This document shows, in pieces, positions 1-12,948 of a DNA stretch of 64,000 nt. The DNA is from Haematococcus lacustris. Taxonomy: Eukaryota > Chlorophyta > Chlorophyceae > Chlamydomonadales > Haematococcaceae. Positions within the stretch are counted from its first letter, which is position 1. Each line of letters begins with the position of its first letter. The notes below the pieces were generated by a model, which was given only the letters and a program-made list of their open reading frames with translations, ran no database searches and was not told the origin of the DNA. The position numbers and the translations under genes are program-made. The stretch lies in the NCBI GenBank assembly GCA_030144725.1, contig JASKMD010000020.1, forward strand, positions 3,965,000-4,028,999, written 5' to 3'.

Positions 1-3000
1 TGACCCTGACCCTGACCCTGACCCTGACCCTGACCCTGACCCTGACCCTGACCCTGACCCTGACCCTGACCCTGACCCTGACCCTGACCCTGACCCTGAC
101 CCTGACCCTGACCCTGACCCTGACCCTGACCCTGACCCTGACCCTGACCTGACCCTGACCCTGACCCTGACCCTGACCCTGACCCTGACCCTGACCCTGA
201 CCCTGACCCTGACCCTGACCTGACCTGACCCTGACCCTGACCCTGACCCTGACCCTGACCCTGACCCTGACCCTGACCCTGACCCTGACCCTGACCCTGA
301 CCCTGACCCTGACCCTGACCCTGACCCTGACCCTGACCCTGACCCTGACCCTGACCCTGACCCTGACCCTGACCCTGACCCTGACCCTGACCCTGACCCT
401 GACCCTGACCCTGACCCTGACCCTGACCCTGACCCTGACCCTGACCCTGACCCTGACCCTGACCCTGACCCTGACCCTGACCCTGACCCTGACCCTGACC
501 CTGACCCTGACCCTGACCCTGACCCTGACCCTGACCCTGACCCTGACCCTGACCCTGACCCTGACCCTGACCCTGACCCTGACCCTGACCCTGACCCTGA
601 CCCTGACCCTGACCCTGACCCTGACCCTGACCCTGACCCTGACCTGACCCTGACCCTGACCCTGACCCTGACCCTGACCCTGACCCTGACCTGACCCTGA
701 CCCCTGACCTGACGCTGACCCTGACCCTGACCCTGACCCTGACCCTGACCCTGACCCTGACCCTGACCCTGACCCTGACCCTGACCCTGACCCTGACCCT
801 GACCTGACCCTGACCCCTGACCTGACCTGACCCTGACCCTGACCCTGACCCTGACCCTGACCCTGACCCTGACCCTGACCCTGACCCTGACCCTGACCCT
901 GACCCTGACCCTGACCCTGACCCTGACCTGACCCTGACCCTGACCTGACCTGACCCTGACCCTGACCCTGACCCTGACCCTGACCCTGACCCTGACCCTG
1001 ACCCTGACCCTGACCCTGACCCTGACCCTGACCCTGACCCTGACCCTGACCTGACCCTGACCCTGACCTGACCTGACCCTGACCCTGACCCTGACCCTGA
1101 CCCTGACCCTGACCCTGACCCTGACCCTGACCCTGACCTGACCCTGACCCTGACCTGACCCTGACCCTGACCCTGACCCTGACCCTGACCCTGACCCTGA
1201 CCCTGACCTGACCCTGACCCTGACCTGACCTGACCCTGACCCTGACCCTGACCCTGACCTGACCCTGACCCTGACCTGACCTGACCCTGACCCTGACCCT
1301 GACCCTGACCCTGACCCTGACCCTGACCCTGACCCTGACCCTGACCCTGACCCTGACCTGACCCTGACCTGACCCTGACCCCTGACCTGACCTGACCCTG
1401 ACCCTGACCCTGACCCTGACCCTGACCCTGACCCTGACCCTGACCCTGACCTGACCCTGACCCTGACCCTGACCCTGACCCTGACCTGACCCTGACCCTG
1501 ACCCTGACCCTGACCCTGACCCTGACCCTGACCCTGACCTGACCCTGACCCTGACCTGACCTGACCCTGACCCTGACCCTGACCCTGACCTGACCCTGAC
1601 CCTGACCTGACCTGACCCTGACCCTGACCCTGACCCTGACCCTGACCCTGACCCTGACCCTGACCCTGACCCTGACCTGACCCTGACCCTGACCCTGACC
1701 TGACCCTGACCCTGACCCTGACCCTGACCCTGACCTGACCCTGACCCTGACCTGACCTGACCCTGACCCTGACCCTGACCCTGACCCTGACCCTGACCCT
1801 GACCCTGACCCTGACCCTGACCCTGACCCTGACCCTGACCCTGACCTGACCCTGACCCCTGACCTGACCTGACCCTGACCCTGACCCTGACCCTGACCCT
1901 GACCCTGACCCTGACCCTGACCCTGACCCTGACCCTGACCCTGACCCTGACCCTGACCCTGACCCTGACCCTGACCTGACCCTGACCCTGACCCTGACCC
2001 TGACCCTGACCCTGACCCTGACCCTGACCCTGACCCTGACCCTGACCTGACCTGACCCTGACCCTGACCCTGACCCTGACCTGACCCTGACCCTGACCTG
2101 ACCTGACCCTGACCCTGACCCTGACCCTGACCTGACCCTGACCCTGACCTGACCTGACCCTGACCCTGACCCTGACCCTGACCCTGACCCTGACCCTGAC
2201 CCTGACCCTGACCCTGACCCTGACCTGACCCTGACCTGACCCTGACCCCTGACCTGACCTGACCCTGACCCTGACCCTGACCCTGACCCTGACCCTGACC
2301 CTGACCCTGACCCTGACCTGACCCTGACCCTGACCCTGACCCTGACCCTGACCTGACCCTGACCCTGACCCTGACCCTGACCCTGACCCTGACCCTGACC
2401 CTGACCCTGACCTGACCCTGACCCTGACCTGACCTGACCCTGACCCTGACCCTGACCCTGACCTGACCCTGACCCTGACCTGACGCTGACCCTGACCCTG
2501 ACCCTGACCCTGACCCTGACCCTGACCCTGACCCTGACCCTGACCCTGACCCTGACCCTGACCCTGACCCTGACCCTGACCCTGACCCTGACCCTGACCC
2601 TGACCCTGACCTGACCCTGACCCTGACCTGACCCTGACCCTGACCCTGACCCTGACCCTGACCCTGACCCTGACCCTGACGCTGACCCTGACCCTGACCC
2701 TGACCCTGACCCTGACCCTGACCCTGACCCTGACCCTGACCTGACCTGACCCTGACCCTGACCCTGACCCTGACCTGACCCTGACCCTGACCTGACGCTG
2801 ACCCTGACCCTGACCCTGACCCTGACCCTGACCCTGACCCTGACCCTGACCCTGACCCTGACCCTGACCTGACCCTGACCCTGACCCTGACCTGACCCTG
2901 ACCCTGACCCTGACCCTGACCCTGACCTGACCCTGACCCTGACCTGACCTGACCCTGACCCTGACCCTGACCCTGACCCTGACCCTGACCCTGACCCTGA

Positions 3001-4465
3001 CCCTGACGCTGGCCCTGACCCTGACCCTGACCCTGACCCTGACCCTGACCCTGACCCTGACCCTGACCTGACCCTGACCCCTGACCTTGACCTGGCCCTG
3101 ACCCTGACCCTGACCCTGACCTGACCCTGACCCTGACCTGACGCTGACCCTGACCCTGACCCTGACCCTGACCCTGACCCTGACCCTGACCCTGACCCTG
3201 ACCCTGACGCTGACCCTGACCCTGACCCTGACCCTGACCCTGACCCTGACCCTGACCCTGACCCTGACCCTGACCCTGACCCTGACCCTGACCCTGACCC
3301 TGACCCTGACCCTGACCCTGACCCTGACCCTGACCCTGACCCTGACCCTGACCCTGACCCTGACCCTGACCCTGACCCTGACCCTGACCCTGACCCTGAC
3401 CCTGACCCTGACCCTGACCCTGACCCTGACCCTGACCCTGACCCTGACCCTGACCCTGACCCTGACCCTGACGCTGACCCTGACCCTGACCCTGACCCTG
3501 ACCCTGACCCTGACCCTGACCCTGACCCTGACCCTGACCCTGACCCTGACCCTGACCCTGACCCTGACCCTGACCCTGACCCTGACCCTGACCCTGACCC
3601 TGACCCTGACCCTGACCCTGACCCTGACCCTGACCCTGACCCTGACCCTGACCCTGACCCTGACCCTGACCCTGACCCTGACCCTGACCCTGACCCTGAC
3701 CCTGACCCTGACCCTGACCCTGACCCTGACCCTGACCCTGACCCTGACCCTGACCCTGACCCTGACCCTGACCCTGACCCTGACCCTGACCCTGACCCTG
3801 ACCCTGACCCTGACCCTGACCCTGACCCTGACCCTGACCCTGACCCTGACCCTGACCCTGACCCTGACCCTGACCCTGACCCTGACCCTGACCCTGACCC
3901 TGACCCTGACCCTGACCCTGACCCTGACCCTGACCCTGACCCTGACCCTGACCCTGACCCTGACCCTGACCCTGACCCTGACCCTGACCCTGACCCTGAC
4001 CTTGACCCTGACCCCTGACCCTGACCCTGACCCTGACCCTGACCCTGACCCTGACCCTGACCTTGACCCTGACCCCTGACCTTGACGCTGGCCCTGACCT
4101 TGACCCTGACCCTGACCCTGACCCTGACCCTGACCCTGACCCTGACCCTGACCCTGACCCTGACCCTGACCCTGACCCTGACCCTGACCCTGACCCTGAC
4201 CCTGACCCTGACCCTGACCCTGACCCTGACCCTGACCCTGACCCTGACCCTGACCCTGACCCTGACCCTGACCCTGACCCTGACCCTGACCCTGACCCTG
4301 ACCCTGACCCTGACCCTGACCCTGACCCTGACCCTGACCCTGACCCTGACCCTGACCCTGACCCTGACCCTGACCCTGACGCTGGCCCTGACGCTGGCCC
4401 TGACCCTGACCCTGGCCCTGACGCTGGCCCTGACCCTGACCCTGACCCTGACCCTGGCCCTCCAG
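1..4465. repeat. CCCTGA hexanucleotide satellite, 4.4 kb
   Basis: A nearly uninterrupted array of CCCTGA hexamers fills this span. In the first 3.1 kb it is often broken by CCTGA pentamers and rare CCCCTGA heptamers; from about 3.2 to 4.0 kb it is almost perfectly regular. Near the right edge CGCTGGCC and CCCTGGCC variants appear. The array begins at or before the first base and ends directly at the TCCAG splice acceptor of the gene exon at 4466, so at least the right part is intron. Read on the other strand it is TCAGGG, one base from a TTAGGG telomere unit. It is not the TTTTAGGG repeat known from Chlamydomonas. Long proline/aspartate or leucine/threonine reading frames inside it are artefacts of the hexamer. 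Confidence 0.97.
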
Positions 4466-7400
4466 GTTTCACCCCTGACACAGCTGGACTATCTGTACCT
4501 GCCCAAGGACGTGACTAGCAAGGGCGACAGAGGTGCTTTCCTGCAGGTTTGCATCTGCTGCCTCCCAAACCCTCCTATTTGAGACAACCTGACCCCCAAC
4601 TGCGCCCTGCTCCCAGCCCCCTGCCGCCCTGACCCTACAGCTCCATGCCCTAGGATCTGAACAGGCCACTTTGAACCCCTCACCCTCACCTTCCCTGCTG
4701 CCTGCCTTGCCTGCCCTTCCATCTTGAGGTAATCTAATAGTTACACTATGTCTGCCTATCTGTCGCTGTTTCCCTGACTGCGTGCCCTTGCTGGTGTGAC
4801 CTCACCTGGGCATGGTTACACAGGGCCTGGCCCGCATGGCTTTGTCAACTGATGGGCAAGCTCTGATCTCAGGCTCTGGGCTCCGACCATTGGGAAACTC
4901 CGTAATCGCCAGCACTGGAAGGTAGAGACACCCCTCACCCCTCACCCCTCACCCCTCACCCCTCACCCCTCACCCCTCACCCCTCACCCCTCACCCCTCA
5001 CCCCTCACCCCTCACCCCTCACCCCTCACCCCTCACCCCTCACCCCTCACCCCCTCACCCCTCACCCCTCACCCCTCACCCCTCACCCCTCACCTGCTCC
5101 ACCAAGGTCAAGCAGCCATGACAGGCTGACACCACACCCTGCTCCCAGCTCCACACTGATGCCGACCTCCTGTCTTCTTGCTGTGCTGCCCTGCCCATCC
5201 CTGCCCTCCTGCTGCCGCCTCTCTCCCCACCCCCTGCCATCTGCCCCTGCTCCTGCCCCGCAGCACCTCCCTTGGGCTTATGAGCCTAGGGGCTCCCCCT
5301 TACCAGCTGGAGGCAACAGGGGTGGTGGTGGCAGGGGGTGCTGGCACTTCAGGGATCAGCGGCAACCGCCAGAGCTGGGCAGTGAGCACCCTAAGCAGCT
5401 TACAGGCGCAGGTGGGTCAGCAGTCGAGCAGGCAGACATCTCGCTGGAGCCACCGTAGGCCCACCATACCACCCTCATTGCCCACCCATCATCACTCATG
5501 AACCCCCATGAACCCCCTCCCCTCCGCACCCACCTGCACCCACCCCACCCACCCCCTCACCCCTCACACCCACCTTTCCACCCCACCAACCTCCACCAAC
5601 ACCTATCTCCATATCCCTTGCCACCCCACCACCCCACTACTCACGCTATCTTACTAGCTATACTTTCCCACCACCCTTTGCAAACAGTCCGCAGGGCTCC
5701 CTAACAGCCTCTCAATATGACCTGGGCGTGCCAATAGCACTCGGTGCCAGCAGCCTGCCTTGCTTTGAAGGTGGCACATTTTGCCTTGCTTTGAAGGCAT
5801 GATAAGGGTTCCTAGCGGCAAGCAGCACACTGCAGAGTTTGACGCAGCCATGGAGGTGAGGGGTTCAAACCCTGCCTGCTGCAGGTGGCCAGCCTGCAGT
5901 CCCAGGTGGCACGCTCCGCACCCAAGCTGCTGAGGGGCTCAGGCTCCTCTGCGGTGGCCACTGTCATGTGGAAGGTGCGCCCTGCTGCTGCCCCTGCGAC
6001 CACAACTGCCATGGGGCTGTCCCTGTGCCAACTCCACATATTGTGAGCCGTGATGGGTCTGGCCGCTCAATGCGCCTCCAGTGCGCCCTCAATCACGTCT
6101 CTGCCAGGATTAGAATCTCACCACCTCTCAATCCAACAAAACTCATTCAACAAGGAACAACATGTTTGACTATGGGGTAATCTCACCGCCACGCCTGCTC
6201 CGAGTAAGATAACAATTTGAGGCAAACTTAGCTTTTTATACTGTCATTCCGCTGTCACACTGTGCGCTGTCCGTCCTTTGACAACAGTTGCATTTGATGA
6301 CGCGTCCTTAGCTACTGGTTAGGTCTTGACGGATGAGACCTGCAGCGGAGACCTCAGCGGAGGCCTCAGCGGAGGCTGCTGCGGACCACCACCTCTCAGG
6401 CCCAACCCACCCCTTACCCCTTGCACACCCTGATGGGGAGCTGTGGACAACTGGGCGCATTGAATAGAAGACATATGGCTGAGGCTCCAGCCGTGCATGA
6501 TGCATTGCATTGGGTGCCTTTCAAACCTGCAGTAAAGATCAGCTCAGCATGCAGCCGTGCGTGTAGCCCAAGACCTCTATGCGCAATAGCCACACTGGCA
6601 GCTCAGCGGTGTGAACTACAAAAGACCAGTCTCAGCCAGCTGTCGCCTAGCTGTCATTGAACCCAGAGTCGATGCACCCAAGTGCTCATCAAGATAAGAC
6701 CACGGTGCTAAAGCACCACATCGCTGCCACACCCCTCCAGCCCCCTCCCCTCCCACCCTCCTTCCCTAGCCTGCACCGCCTTGTGCCTTGCCCCACTCCT
6801 GCAGTTGCTGGACCAGCTGTCAGCCATGGCCTCGAACCCCGTGTGGATGACCTACCGTGGGGTGGGCTCAGGGATAGGGGAGAACGAGGTGGTGGGCACC
6901 GCAGCGAACGCGTGAGCTGACCCATTTACCCTACCCACCCACCTGCCTGCCCGCCTGCCCACTCACCCACATTGTATCCACCTCTGTATTTGTGTCATGC
7001 TGGCACGCAGCCAGGAGCTTCCCAACAGCCTTTGCCGGCCTGCCCACCCACCTATAACCCTGCCCGTATCCAGGCCCCAGCAGCCAGTACCAGCCAGGCC
7101 CATCAGCACGGGCATTGAGACAATTAGCACAGGCTGATGGCTCGCCCCTCTCCTTCCCATCCACCATCTGCCCGGCTGCCCCCTCGGGAACCCTGGTGCA
7201 GGTACACGCCCGCTGTACACTTTGGGTGCAGCGACGTCCCCATGAGCAAGGCCAGCTACCAGGCTCTAGTGGCTGCTGGCGTCAAGGCAAGTGGTGTTAT
7301 CAGAGCCCCAGACTCCGCAGCTGCATACAGCAGGCTGGGCACCACTAGGGCCATTCAGTTCAGAGCGTCTTGCTGGGGTGGCTGTCGCATGCATCAACCC

Positions 7401-9264
7401 CGCCGCGGCCTGCTCAATCCGGCGGAGTGCAGGTAATCCAAGTGCCCATCGCCGTATCACCCATGAACTTCTTTGTGGGCATCCCGCCCAGCGCTCTTGC
7501 CGCGAATGGTGGCGTCGTCAAGCTATCTGCTTGCACTGTTGCCAAGATCATGACAGTGAGTGAGATAGGGAGTTAGGTAGTTAGGCGGTGCGGTAGCTGT
7601 GGCTCCTGGATTTGAAATAGTGTGATGAAGTCCCATGCCCTGGTGATTGCTCCCCTGGTCGCCATGATGGCATGCCCCACCAGCCGCCCTCCCTGACTGC
7701 CCAGGTCCCGTCACCAGCCGCACCAGTCTCCGCCCATGGCTGCCTGCCTGGCTACAGGGCACGATACGCAGCTGGGATGACCCCGCCATCACAGCGGATG
7801 GCAACGCGTTCCCCGCTCGCCCCATCACCTACTTCTTTCGCAGCGGCAACTCCGGCACCACCGCCGTCATCACCGCTTACCTATTTGCTGCCTGTCCTAC
7901 TGTATGGACCTCGCCCTCATGTGAGGCCCGATTGACCGACCGACCGACCGCCCAGCCGACCAACCGACCGACCGACCGACTGCCGCATACTAGCTGCCCT
8001 TGTTCAACTGGCTGGCTGGCTGACTTGCGACTGGCTGGCTGTCCTTGTTGTAGTGACCACTGTCTGTGTCGTTTTGGCACGCAGCCAGGAGCTTCCCAGC
8101 AGCCTTTGCCGCCAATGGTAACGCGACTGGAAGCACCAGCAGTATGGCCACCGAGGTAAGGCTACACCACGCTAACTTCCAGGCCTGATCAGCCGTCAGC
8201 CTAGACTGTCGACCTCATGGCAATCGCTCAGCAGCAACATGTTTTCGTTTGCCCAGATGCCTGATTTACAGTTCATGCTGGTATGGTCCAGGTTCATAGC
8301 TCGGCCTCACTTGGGCACATAGCTCAGGTCGGACAGGCGACAGAAATCCCTCGACAAAATCTAAAGAAAACGCAGTTTGCTAAGCGTTTGGGCGCCAAGT
8401 AGAGCGTTACACCACCTTGGCATCCCCACAGAGCAGGCGGGGCATTGATGACCGGGCCTGCGATCAGGAAGCAATGGTGCGGTCGGTGCGGCAGGCAACT
8501 GGTGCTGCTGGTGGATGCTGCTGGCTGCAGCTGGCCACCAAACCCTGGTCTGTGGGTTACCTGGAGGTGGGCAACGGGGCCTCTGCTCCAGGCGTCACCG
8601 AGGTGAGCTGGGGGGGGAATATGTGTGCAGGTTTTATGGGTTTTACCTTGCCTTGTGGGGGAGATGCAGGGAGGAGGTGCAGGGGGAGGGTGCAGGGGGG
8701 AGGGCACAGAGGGAAGGTGCAAGAGGGGAGGGTGCAGGGGGGAGTGTGCAGGAGGTTCGGGGAAGTCACCTTGCCTTGCCTGCCCTAATCGCCCTGGTTG
8801 CCTTGGCTTGACTGCCACCGCTGCTGCTGCTGCCGCTGTCGCAGGTGTCCCTACAAAATGCTGCCGGCAACTACCTGATGTCCAGCCAATCTGACGTGTC
8901 GGCTGCTGCATCCCAACTGTTCCAGGCTGGAGGCTGGCCAACAGACCCCACTGCAGACTTCTCAGGTGGGAGGCAGCAGCACAGGCAGGTGGCCATAATT
9001 GACAAGCGAGCAGGCGGGCGGGCTGGGTAGCAGGTGCACAGGTTCTGGCTAGTGGGTTCTTTCCCTGGCCCATAGCACTGCCCCTGCTCCTGCTGCCCTG
9101 CCGTCGGACCCTGCAGCCCTGCTGCCCTGCCCTGGCTGCCTTGCTCCCTGCCCCTGCAGCTGTCACTGTGGTGAATCAGCCTGGTGCCACCACCTGGCCC
9201 ATTGCCTCCCTGCCATTCATGTTTGTCCGCTTGGACATGACCACCGCGGGTGACTCTGGTGAGC

Positions 9265-9296
<32 letters not shown>

Positions 9297-11389
9297 CAAA
9301 TCCAGGACCACACCTCAACCTCAGTTGGGGCAGTGTTACACTGAATGCAGTGATGGGTGAGAGCACTGTTGTTAGCTAGCGCATGCACCAATGCACTAGC
9401 CTTGGTGTTGCTACCACCTGAGAACAGCATTTGACGACGATGCCGCACTGCAGCTAATGTGTGAGTAGTGTGCATGTGCATTAGTAGCAAAACAGAATGA
9501 CTCAACAGGGTCCTCGGATGTGAAGTACACGATAAAGGTGCGGGAAAGGAACCTTGCCTATTCCGTTCCGTGCTAGCAGTGCGTTCCACACATCCTCCGA
9601 ACCCAATAGACACCTCTTGCTACCACCCTCTCTTGTAGACATGATCACGCTGCCATGTGTGGGAAAGAAGAGGGGGCTTGCAAGTGAAGGAGAAGAAGAA
9701 GAAGCGATAACTGAACACCACTCTTACACTTAACTAATCTGGGGTGTGTCCCAGATTAGTTAAGTGTCTACCCATGCTGCCCGTCTACCTCCATGTCCAC
9801 CCATGCTCTTGTGCATGCAGGCGCCCTGCTGGTGGCCCTGGTCAACTACCTGCTGCGCCCCTCCACCCAGGCCAGCATGCCCCTTCTGGGCCTGCAAGCG
9901 CTGCCCTTAGACGTGCTGGGCTACACAGTGTCCCGCGCCCTGCCCCTCATTGTCCCGGATATGCGAGCCAGCAAGGTCAGGAGGGGGTGGCAGCAGGAGG
10001 AGGAGGAGGTACCTGGAGGGGTGTAGGGTTTGGGTCTGGTTGCATTCCATATGTTTTCTGTTTTGCTATCTTTCCAGCTATCACTCTGACGACACATCGC
10101 AGGCTGCTAGTGATGGACACCACCGGGTGTGACCTCCCTTGCAAGCCATCCCGGGGTCACAACCATTTATGCTAACCCTAACCCAGTCCTCTGCCATCCA
10201 GTAATGGACTCTGCAAGTTGACTTCCTATGGGGTCACCACCATCCATGCTCCCCCCCTGCTCTCCTGCCACCCTGTCTCATGCGCCTGCCCACCCCACCC
10301 CCCTGGCTGCAGTGGATGTATGAGCTGGCTGCAGCCCAGTACTTGGGTGCCGGAGACTTTGTGATGACCGACCCCTCCCTGAAGACGACCTACCTGCTCA
10401 GCGAGTCTATCGCCCTCCGGGTTAGTCATTGTGCCTGGGGCATGCCGGATAACAGACTGTGGCACGGCTTCTGTCCGAGTGAGAGGGCCCAGCAGCTCAG
10501 GACCACACCCATCAGCACCATGCATGCATTGGGAGCGTTTCCACCAGCGACCTGTTTGGGGTGGGTGAGGTGGGGTGAGGTGGGGTGGGGTGGGGTGGGG
10601 TGGGGTGGGGTGGGGTGGGGTGGGGTGGGGTGGGGTGGGGTGGGGTGGGGTGGGGTGGGGTGGGGTGGGGTGGGGTGGGGTGGGGGTGGGGTGGGGTGGG
10701 GTGGGGTGGGGTGGGGTGGGGTGGGGTGGGGTGGGGGTGGGGTGGGGTGGGGTGGGGTGGGGTGGGGTCACTGGCACGCTCTGCACACGGCCCAGTGGGA
10801 ACGGGTGAAGAGCAGAAGCAGGGCATCGGCACCAGAGCGAAAACGGCACACATGAGCTGTGTGAAGCTGCCTCACTGCATGGGTTGCATGCCGCTCACAA
10901 GGCAGTGTGGAGCAGAGGGAATACAAATGTCTGGCAGTTGCAAAGGAGACATTTGAGTCACAATTGCCCCTGTTTTCCCATTCAATTCAATGTGACACCT
11001 GGGTCACTGCTGCCTCGCAGAGCTCAGTCGCAACGCTGGCGGGCGCAGTATTAAACCAGACATCCAACATCAACGTCACTGCCCTGCTGGCCAACTACAC
11101 TTCCAACGCTGTACCGCCAGACCTTTTAGACCGCCTTACAGCCATGGACAACCAGCTCAGCAAGCTCCAGTCCGTTGCAATCGCGGGTGTGATTTTTGGC
11201 ATCGCAGGAGTTGCGCTCGCCTTGTTCGCGTTCTGCCGCGTCTTCGTGGTGGCGGCCACGTCCGCGGTGTTTCCAGGTAGCATGGCGACAACGAGCAGCG
11301 TGCGGCGAGGCAAGTCTTTCAGCACAGGAGGCGACCTAACGGACTTCGCCAAGGCCGGCCCGGTGCCGCCGATCGCCTCACCAGTTTGA
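4466..11389 (+). CDS. PstS-like phosphate-binding-fold protein with C-terminal membrane anchor (5' end outside)
   Basis: Fifteen exons can be joined in one frame: 4466-4546, 4824-4921, 5264-5411, 5885-5974, 6805-6911, 7202-7286, 7433-7555, 7758-7920, 8085-8155, 8531-8602, 8845-8965, 9160-9258, 9821-9975, 10313-10420, 11021-11389 (stop TGA), giving 629 residues. All codon phases agree across the 14 introns; the intron at 7287 would be GC-AG. The part from exon 4 onward reads like PstS/PBP-like_2 solute-binding proteins: LRGSGSSAV near the domain start, YRGVGSGIGENEV, VHFGCSDVPMS, then RSGNSGTTAVITAYL, WSVGYLEVG and LQNAAGNYL. In bacteria this fold binds phosphate outside the membrane. The last exon adds a hydrophobic helix (about IAGVIFGIAGVALALFAF) and a short basic, Ser/Thr-rich tail, so a type I membrane protein is inferred. 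Exons 1-3 (Gly/Ser-rich) are unassigned. The exon at 8531 may begin further upstream. A signal peptide would lie before the window. Confidence 0.8.
4930..5093. repeat. CCCCTCA heptanucleotide array in intron
   Basis: A direct array of CCCCTCA units with one expanded C run at about 5050, inside the intron between exons 4824-4921 and 5264-5411 of the PstS-like gene. It is pyrimidine-rich on the sense strand, as are the other arrays in this gene. Confidence 0.95.
6124..6395 (+). repeat. Dispersed element, internally deleted copy, inside an intron
   Basis: This intronic stretch matches 47686-47740 (AACAAAACTCATTCAACAAG and what follows) and then, without the ~640 bp between, 48378-48600 (CGCCACGCCTGCTCC, CACTGTGCGCTGTCC, GACGCGTCCTTAGCT, and repeated GAGACCTCAGCG units). 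The order and strand are the same in both places. It is therefore a short derivative of the longer element at 47686-48600. No coding sequence is recognisable. It lies between exons 5885-5974 and 6805-6911 and does not disturb their frame. Confidence 0.8.
10561..10767. repeat. GGGGT pentanucleotide array in intron
   Basis: About 200 bp of GGGGT repeats with two GGGGGT interruptions, in the last intron of the PstS-like gene (10421-11020). The coding strand is G-rich, so the transcript could form G-quadruplexes. A near-identical array lies at 26920-27152, where the neighbouring gene is on the minus strand. Confidence 0.96.
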
Positions 11390-11592
11390 TGAGCTCTGCA
11401 AGGACTTCCTCCTCTCTCCCTTGACCATGGATCCGCCCTTGGAGCCGTTCCTCATTGTTTCGCTTGTTGTCGCTGCATAAGTCTCTGTCTTGTGAAAAGC
11501 TGTGGCGCACTCACCGCATGGGCCCCAAGCAATCATCTCGTTGGTGTTGGTCGAGGCGGAACGTGATGCCGCGCCGGGTAAGTTTGTAGTAG

Positions 11593-12192
11593 TATGCCTG
11601 CACCTCAATGTTCCATGTGCGCCGTGCTTCTGCACAGTGGCTGCTCAATGTTTGGCCACGCTACAAAGTGCGAACTCCAGCATTGGCCGTGTGAGCGCAC
11701 AGTAGCCAGTAGCGCACAATAACCAATAGCGGCACAATGTTCATGGCATGTATGCGTACATGTACATCAGGCAACACAGGTGTGAAACATCATGCATTGT
11801 TACTTATAATGAACTACGGGTGCATTGTCCAAACTATAACGGAATGGCATGCAACTAGCGTGCGACCCCTCCTGGCTTGAATACGTCTCACTTGTTAAGG
11901 AAAACGCGTGCAATGGTCTGGGATGTGAGTTTAAAAGTCGTTCTCAACAATGGAGGCCCATCTAGCGAGACGAGGTGATGGCGAGTGTTACATCGATGTG
12001 GCATGCCATGATGACCATATTATTGCGGCGACTGTCTACGACTGCTTGTTGGTGCCACTGGGTCAGGTCGGTCCCGGCGGTCGGTCGCGGCGAGGCTCGC
12101 ATGAGCAAAACATGCATGAAATTGAATGTCAAGTATCGAGCCGCCATTGCGCTGACCACACTGCATTCTAATCTATGGAGGCATATCACACC
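11593..12192 (+). repeat. Direct repeat, copy 1 (hAT-like 3' portion)
   Basis: This ~600 bp stretch recurs at 13901-14500 at a constant offset of 2308 bp with only scattered differences. It begins with the end of a hAT-like coding region (WLLNVWPRYKV when read from the CACAG acceptor) and continues into non-coding DNA ending GCATATCACACC. The preceding 19 bp ending GTAGTAGTATG occur again at 12494-12512, which marks a junction. Both copies are in the same orientation. The second runs into the assembly gap, so its true length is unknown. Confidence 0.9.
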
Positions 12193-12539
12193 GCGTAATC
12201 TCTATCCTTGCATGCACGACATATAAATAAGAACCACGAGGCTAAGCAGACGTGGCGTTTTGATTACCAGGGGTGGATTTCTGCTAGTTGGGGCCGGCTA
12301 AATATGAGACGCCTCTTGGCCCTCGGAGTCTTACATCAGCCCGTGCAGCCATCTTGTATTGCCTGTGCAGTTTCAAGGGTGGAACGTATCAGGAGTTGCC
12401 TGTACACAGTCAGAGATTTACCCGTGTCACAAGCTGCATCATTGCCCCTAGAGGCTGGTTGCATAGGGGTGGGCAAGTGGTTAAGGCTGGCTTGTAAGTT
12501 TGTAGTAGTATGTCCAGGGCTGTGGCAATACGGGGTAAG

Positions 12540-12583
12540 TTACGGATATACGGGTGGTAACCCGTACGTATGTATATCCGTAA
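12540..12583. other. 44 bp imperfect hairpin
   Basis: The 12 bp arms TTACGGATATAC and GTATATCCGTAA are exact reverse complements. Inside them ACGGGT and ACCCGT also pair around a short loop. The hairpin lies just upstream of the hAT-like coding region and could be a terminus or subterminal part of that element. No transcript function is implied. Confidence 0.75.
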
Positions 12584-12948
12584 GTAATACTACGGATCCA
12601 ACCGCCACCCGTACGTGTGAAGCACCCAGTGACCTTAAAGCCCCGCAGCAGAATTAGTGCGTCGCGACCAGCGCACATCGACTGCCATGGAGCTGGGGTC
12701 ACCACGCGCCACTCAGCAGATGCAGACCCTCTTGCGACGATCCTCCATGGCCACGGCAGAGGATGTGCAGCAGATCCCCGGCGTCTCTAGGCCGCTTAGA
12801 AAGCGCAGCAGGACAGAACAGCCACGGGACGGGCGCAGCAGGACAGAACAGCCATGTTGAGCAGCCTGCAGGTCAGGCTATGGAGTTTCAGCTAGTGAAT
12901 TGTTGCTGCTACTCCTGCTGCCGTCGTGCTGATGAAGTGTGTTAGTAC

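Noticed and set aside
1..4465. Canonical telomere
   Set aside because: The unit is CCCTGA, not CCCTAAA or CCCTAAAA, and it is followed directly by a gene exon. Kept only as a telomere-like hypothesis.
4063..4582. Long Asp-Pro and Thr-Leu reading frames
   Set aside because: They are the CCCTGA hexamer read in two frames. Only 4466-4546 at the end is exon-like.
10226..10956. Pro-His-Pro-Thr and Gly-Trp-Gly-Gly-Val frames
   Set aside because: Translations of the GGGGT array in an intron; the same holds for 26567-27235.
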